A stretch of DNA of 6,439 nucleotides. It comes from Candidatus Saccharimonadia bacterium. Lineage in GTDB: Bacteria > Patescibacteriota > Saccharimonadia > Saccharimonadales > Saccharimonadaceae. The translations under genes were made by a program, and so were the position numbers. Shown here piece after piece: positions 5,525 through 6,439 of the stretch. Under the pieces are notes generated by a model, which saw only the letters and a program-made list of their open reading frames with translations, was not told the DNA's origin and searched no databases. The number at the start of each line of letters is the position of its first letter. Positions within the stretch are counted from its first letter, which is position 1. The DNA is taken from assembly GCA_023259925.1 (NCBI GenBank), contig JALRDS010000051.1:1-6439 (forward strand), given 5' to 3'.

Positions 5525-5578
5525 ATTACCAAAGACAGTAGCTGTTTACAAGTAAACTTAATCCGCTACCGAGGCAAT
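5525..5578 (+). ncRNA. L10 leader: autoregulatory ribosomal protein L10(L12) binding RNA
   Basis: The sequence contains the landmarks I recall for the Rfam L10_leader: CAAAGACAGTAG, then CTTAATCC, then CTACCGAGG. It folds accordingly. The outer stem is ATTACC (5525-5530) with GGCAAT (5573-5578), one mismatch. The asymmetric internal loop AAAGACA/CGA is kink-turn-like. The middle stem is GTAGC (5538-5542) with GCTAC (5565-5569). The inner hairpin is GTTTAC (5544-5549) with GTAAAC (5552-5557), and TTAATCC is unpaired on its 3' side. In known bacteria, free L10-L12 complex binds this leader and represses the rplJL operon. The position just downstream of the promoter and upstream of rplJ is as expected. 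I did not run a covariance search. Confidence 0.88.
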
Positions 5579-5599
5579 AATCTTGTTTCATGTCGTATG

Positions 5600-5627
5600 T
5601 CGATCAGTTCATTAACAATGTGGTCGA
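5600..5627 (+). other. Second hairpin in the rplJ leader
   Basis: TCGATCA (5600-5606) pairs with TGGTCGA (5621-5627) with one G-U pair. Inside it CATT (5610-5613) pairs with AATG (5617-5620) around an AAC loop, leaving a three-base bulge on the 5' side. No U-tract follows, so it is not an intrinsic terminator. It sits between the L10-binding element and the ribosome binding site and may relay binding to translation. Confidence 0.45.
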
Positions 5628-5657
5628 ACAACAAACTAAAGAATAGGAGTTTATCAA

Positions 5658-6182
5658 GTGGCTATTTCACGAGATAAAAAACAAGCTTTAGTTGCCAAAA
5701 TGGTGAGCGCGCTTTCAGACTCTAAACTTACTGTGTTTGCACAGTACAAAGATCTAACAGTGGCTGACCTTCAGGAACTGCGCGCGCAGGCTCGCGAAGC
5801 TGGCGTATCAATTGTTGTTATCAAGAACCGTTTGGTTCGCGTAGCAATGAGCCAAGTAGCAACCTACAAGGATACTGACACCTCAGCTCTCGAAGGCCAA
5901 TTGCTCTATGCAACAAGTGCTGACGATGAAATCGCTCCAGCGAAAGTCCTTGATACCTTTGCTAAAACACACCCAGCTCTTACATTTGCTGGTGGTTTTT
6001 CAAACGAAGGTCTTACGCTATCTATCGATGACGTTAAAGCCCTCGCTGGCCTTGCTAGCAAGGAGCAGCTTATTGCTGAAGTTGTCGCACAGCTACTTAG
6101 CCCAGTGCACGACACAACAAACGCACTTTCTGGCAACCTTCACGCGCTACTTGATGGCGTTGAAGCTAAAGCTACCGCGTAA
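5658..6182 (+). CDS. rplJ: Large-subunit ribosomal protein L10 (uL10)
   Basis: Base of the ribosomal stalk: the N-terminal domain binds 23S rRNA and L11, and the C-terminal helix carries the L7/L12 dimers. The 174 residues start MAISRDKKQALVAKM and continue with TVFAQYKDLTVADLQELR (25-42) and VVIKNRLVRVA (53-63), the typical RNA-binding domain. An alpha-helical C-terminus (about 135-170) is the L12 docking helix. Length is close to E. coli (165). The GTG start is fixed by a strong AGGAG at 5645-5649, 8 bases upstream. rplL follows after 56 bp. The common upstream partners rplK and rplA are absent; an unrelated gene diverges instead. Expression is probably autoregulated through the L10 leader. 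Confidence 0.97.
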   Translation: MAISRDKKQALVAKMVSALSDSKLTVFAQYKDLTVADLQELRAQAREAGVSIVVIKNRLVRVAMSQVATYKDTDTSALEGQLLYATSADDEIAPAKVLDTFAKTHPALTFAGGFSNEGLTLSIDDVKALAGLASKEQLIAEVVAQLLSPVHDTTNALSGNLHALLDGVEAKATA

Positions 6183-6238
6183 GATACTTTACGCACACAA
6201 TTTGAATTAACGATTAATAATGAGAAGGATTTACTCAC

Positions 6239-6439
6239 ATGGCTGACGTAAAGAAACTTGCTGAAGAACTAGTTGCTCTAACTGTTCTAGAAGTAAACGA
6301 ACTAAAGAACGTACTAAAAGATGAATACGGCATTGAGCCTGCAGCTGCGGCTGTAGCTGTTGCTGGTCCTGCAGCTGGCGGAGACGCTGGTGCAGCCGAA
6401 GATGAAAAGACTGAGTTCACTGTAACTCTTAAAGACGCT
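6239..6439 (+). CDS. rplL: Large-subunit ribosomal protein L7/L12 (bL12), 3'-partial
   Basis: Stalk protein that recruits translational GTPases; dimers bind the L10 C-terminal helix. The window holds the first 67 residues of about 120-130. The dimerisation domain (1-32, MADVKKLAEELVALTVLEVNE) is followed by an Ala/Gly/Pro-rich flexible hinge (about 33-54). The start of the globular domain, EKTEFTVTLKDA, is cut by the window end. The ATG is fixed by AGAAGGA at 6223-6229, 9 bases upstream. No promoter or hairpin was seen in the 56-bp gap after rplJ, so the two are probably cotranscribed and share control by the L10 leader. Confidence 0.96.
   Translation, partial: MADVKKLAEELVALTVLEVNELKNVLKDEYGIEPAAAAVAVAGPAAGGDAGAAEDEKTEFTVTLKDA

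Noticed and set aside
5600..5627. rplJ leader hairpin as a transcription attenuator
   Set aside because: It is followed by ACAACAAACTAAAG, not a run of T, so intrinsic termination is unlikely.
5486..5677. Small plus-strand open frame (63 codons) as an rplJ leader peptide
   Set aside because: Begins with TTG upstream of the mapped-by-consensus initiation site and covers the structured L10 leader; the RNA structure explains the sequence better.
5906..6210. Open frames on both strands overlapping the second half of rplJ
   Set aside because: They are out of frame with a clear ribosomal protein L10 and have no start signals or family resemblance.
1..6439. Alternative genetic code (TGA read as Gly, as in Gracilibacteria/SR1)
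   Set aside because: All conserved genes read through in the standard code and end at sensible TAA or TAG stops; no conserved Gly requires TGA.

Overview
This window reads as a compact, moderate-GC bacterial chromosome segment with almost no space between genes. No in-frame TGA is needed for Gly or Trp, so the standard bacterial code fits. My best guess is a Patescibacteria/CPR genome, most likely Saccharibacteria (TM7). This rests on recall of family flavour (long dCTP deaminase, NRY-type thymidylate kinase, GFTIVELL pilins) and on gene density. No database search was possible.

Layout. (1) Positions 2-1703, plus strand: the 3' part of a HAD-like hydrolase gene, then thyA. (2) Positions 1730-3344, minus strand: folA followed by two tandem type IV pilin-like genes. 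(3) Positions 3382-4787, plus strand: dcd and tmk, overlapping by one base. (4) Positions 4788-5438, minus strand: an unrecognised 216-residue protein whose stop codon abuts that of tmk. (5) Positions 5486-6439, plus strand: promoter, L10-type autoregulatory leader, rplJ and the start of rplL.

How it works together. thyA, folA, dcd and tmk form a nearly complete dTMP/dTDP route. Dcd deaminates dCTP, ThyA methylates dUMP at the expense of methylene-tetrahydrofolate, FolA regenerates tetrahydrofolate, and Tmk phosphorylates dTMP. No separate dUTPase is visible, so Dcd may be the bifunctional form or dut may lie elsewhere. The HAD-like protein may act on nucleotides, but its motif I is atypical. 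The pilins are functionally unrelated passengers, possibly cotranscribed with folA.

Regulation is the most rewarding part. folA and dcd diverge from 22-37 bp that hold two back-to-back extended -10 elements, fused into an 18-bp near-perfect palindrome. The unknown gene has a strong promoter whose spacer contains a perfect 16-bp palindrome. Several genes look leaderless, while thyA, tmk, rplJ and rplL have purine-rich ribosome binding sites. The rplJ leader folds into a recognisable L10-binding structure. No tRNA, rRNA, CRISPR array, insertion sequence or convincing intrinsic terminator was seen.
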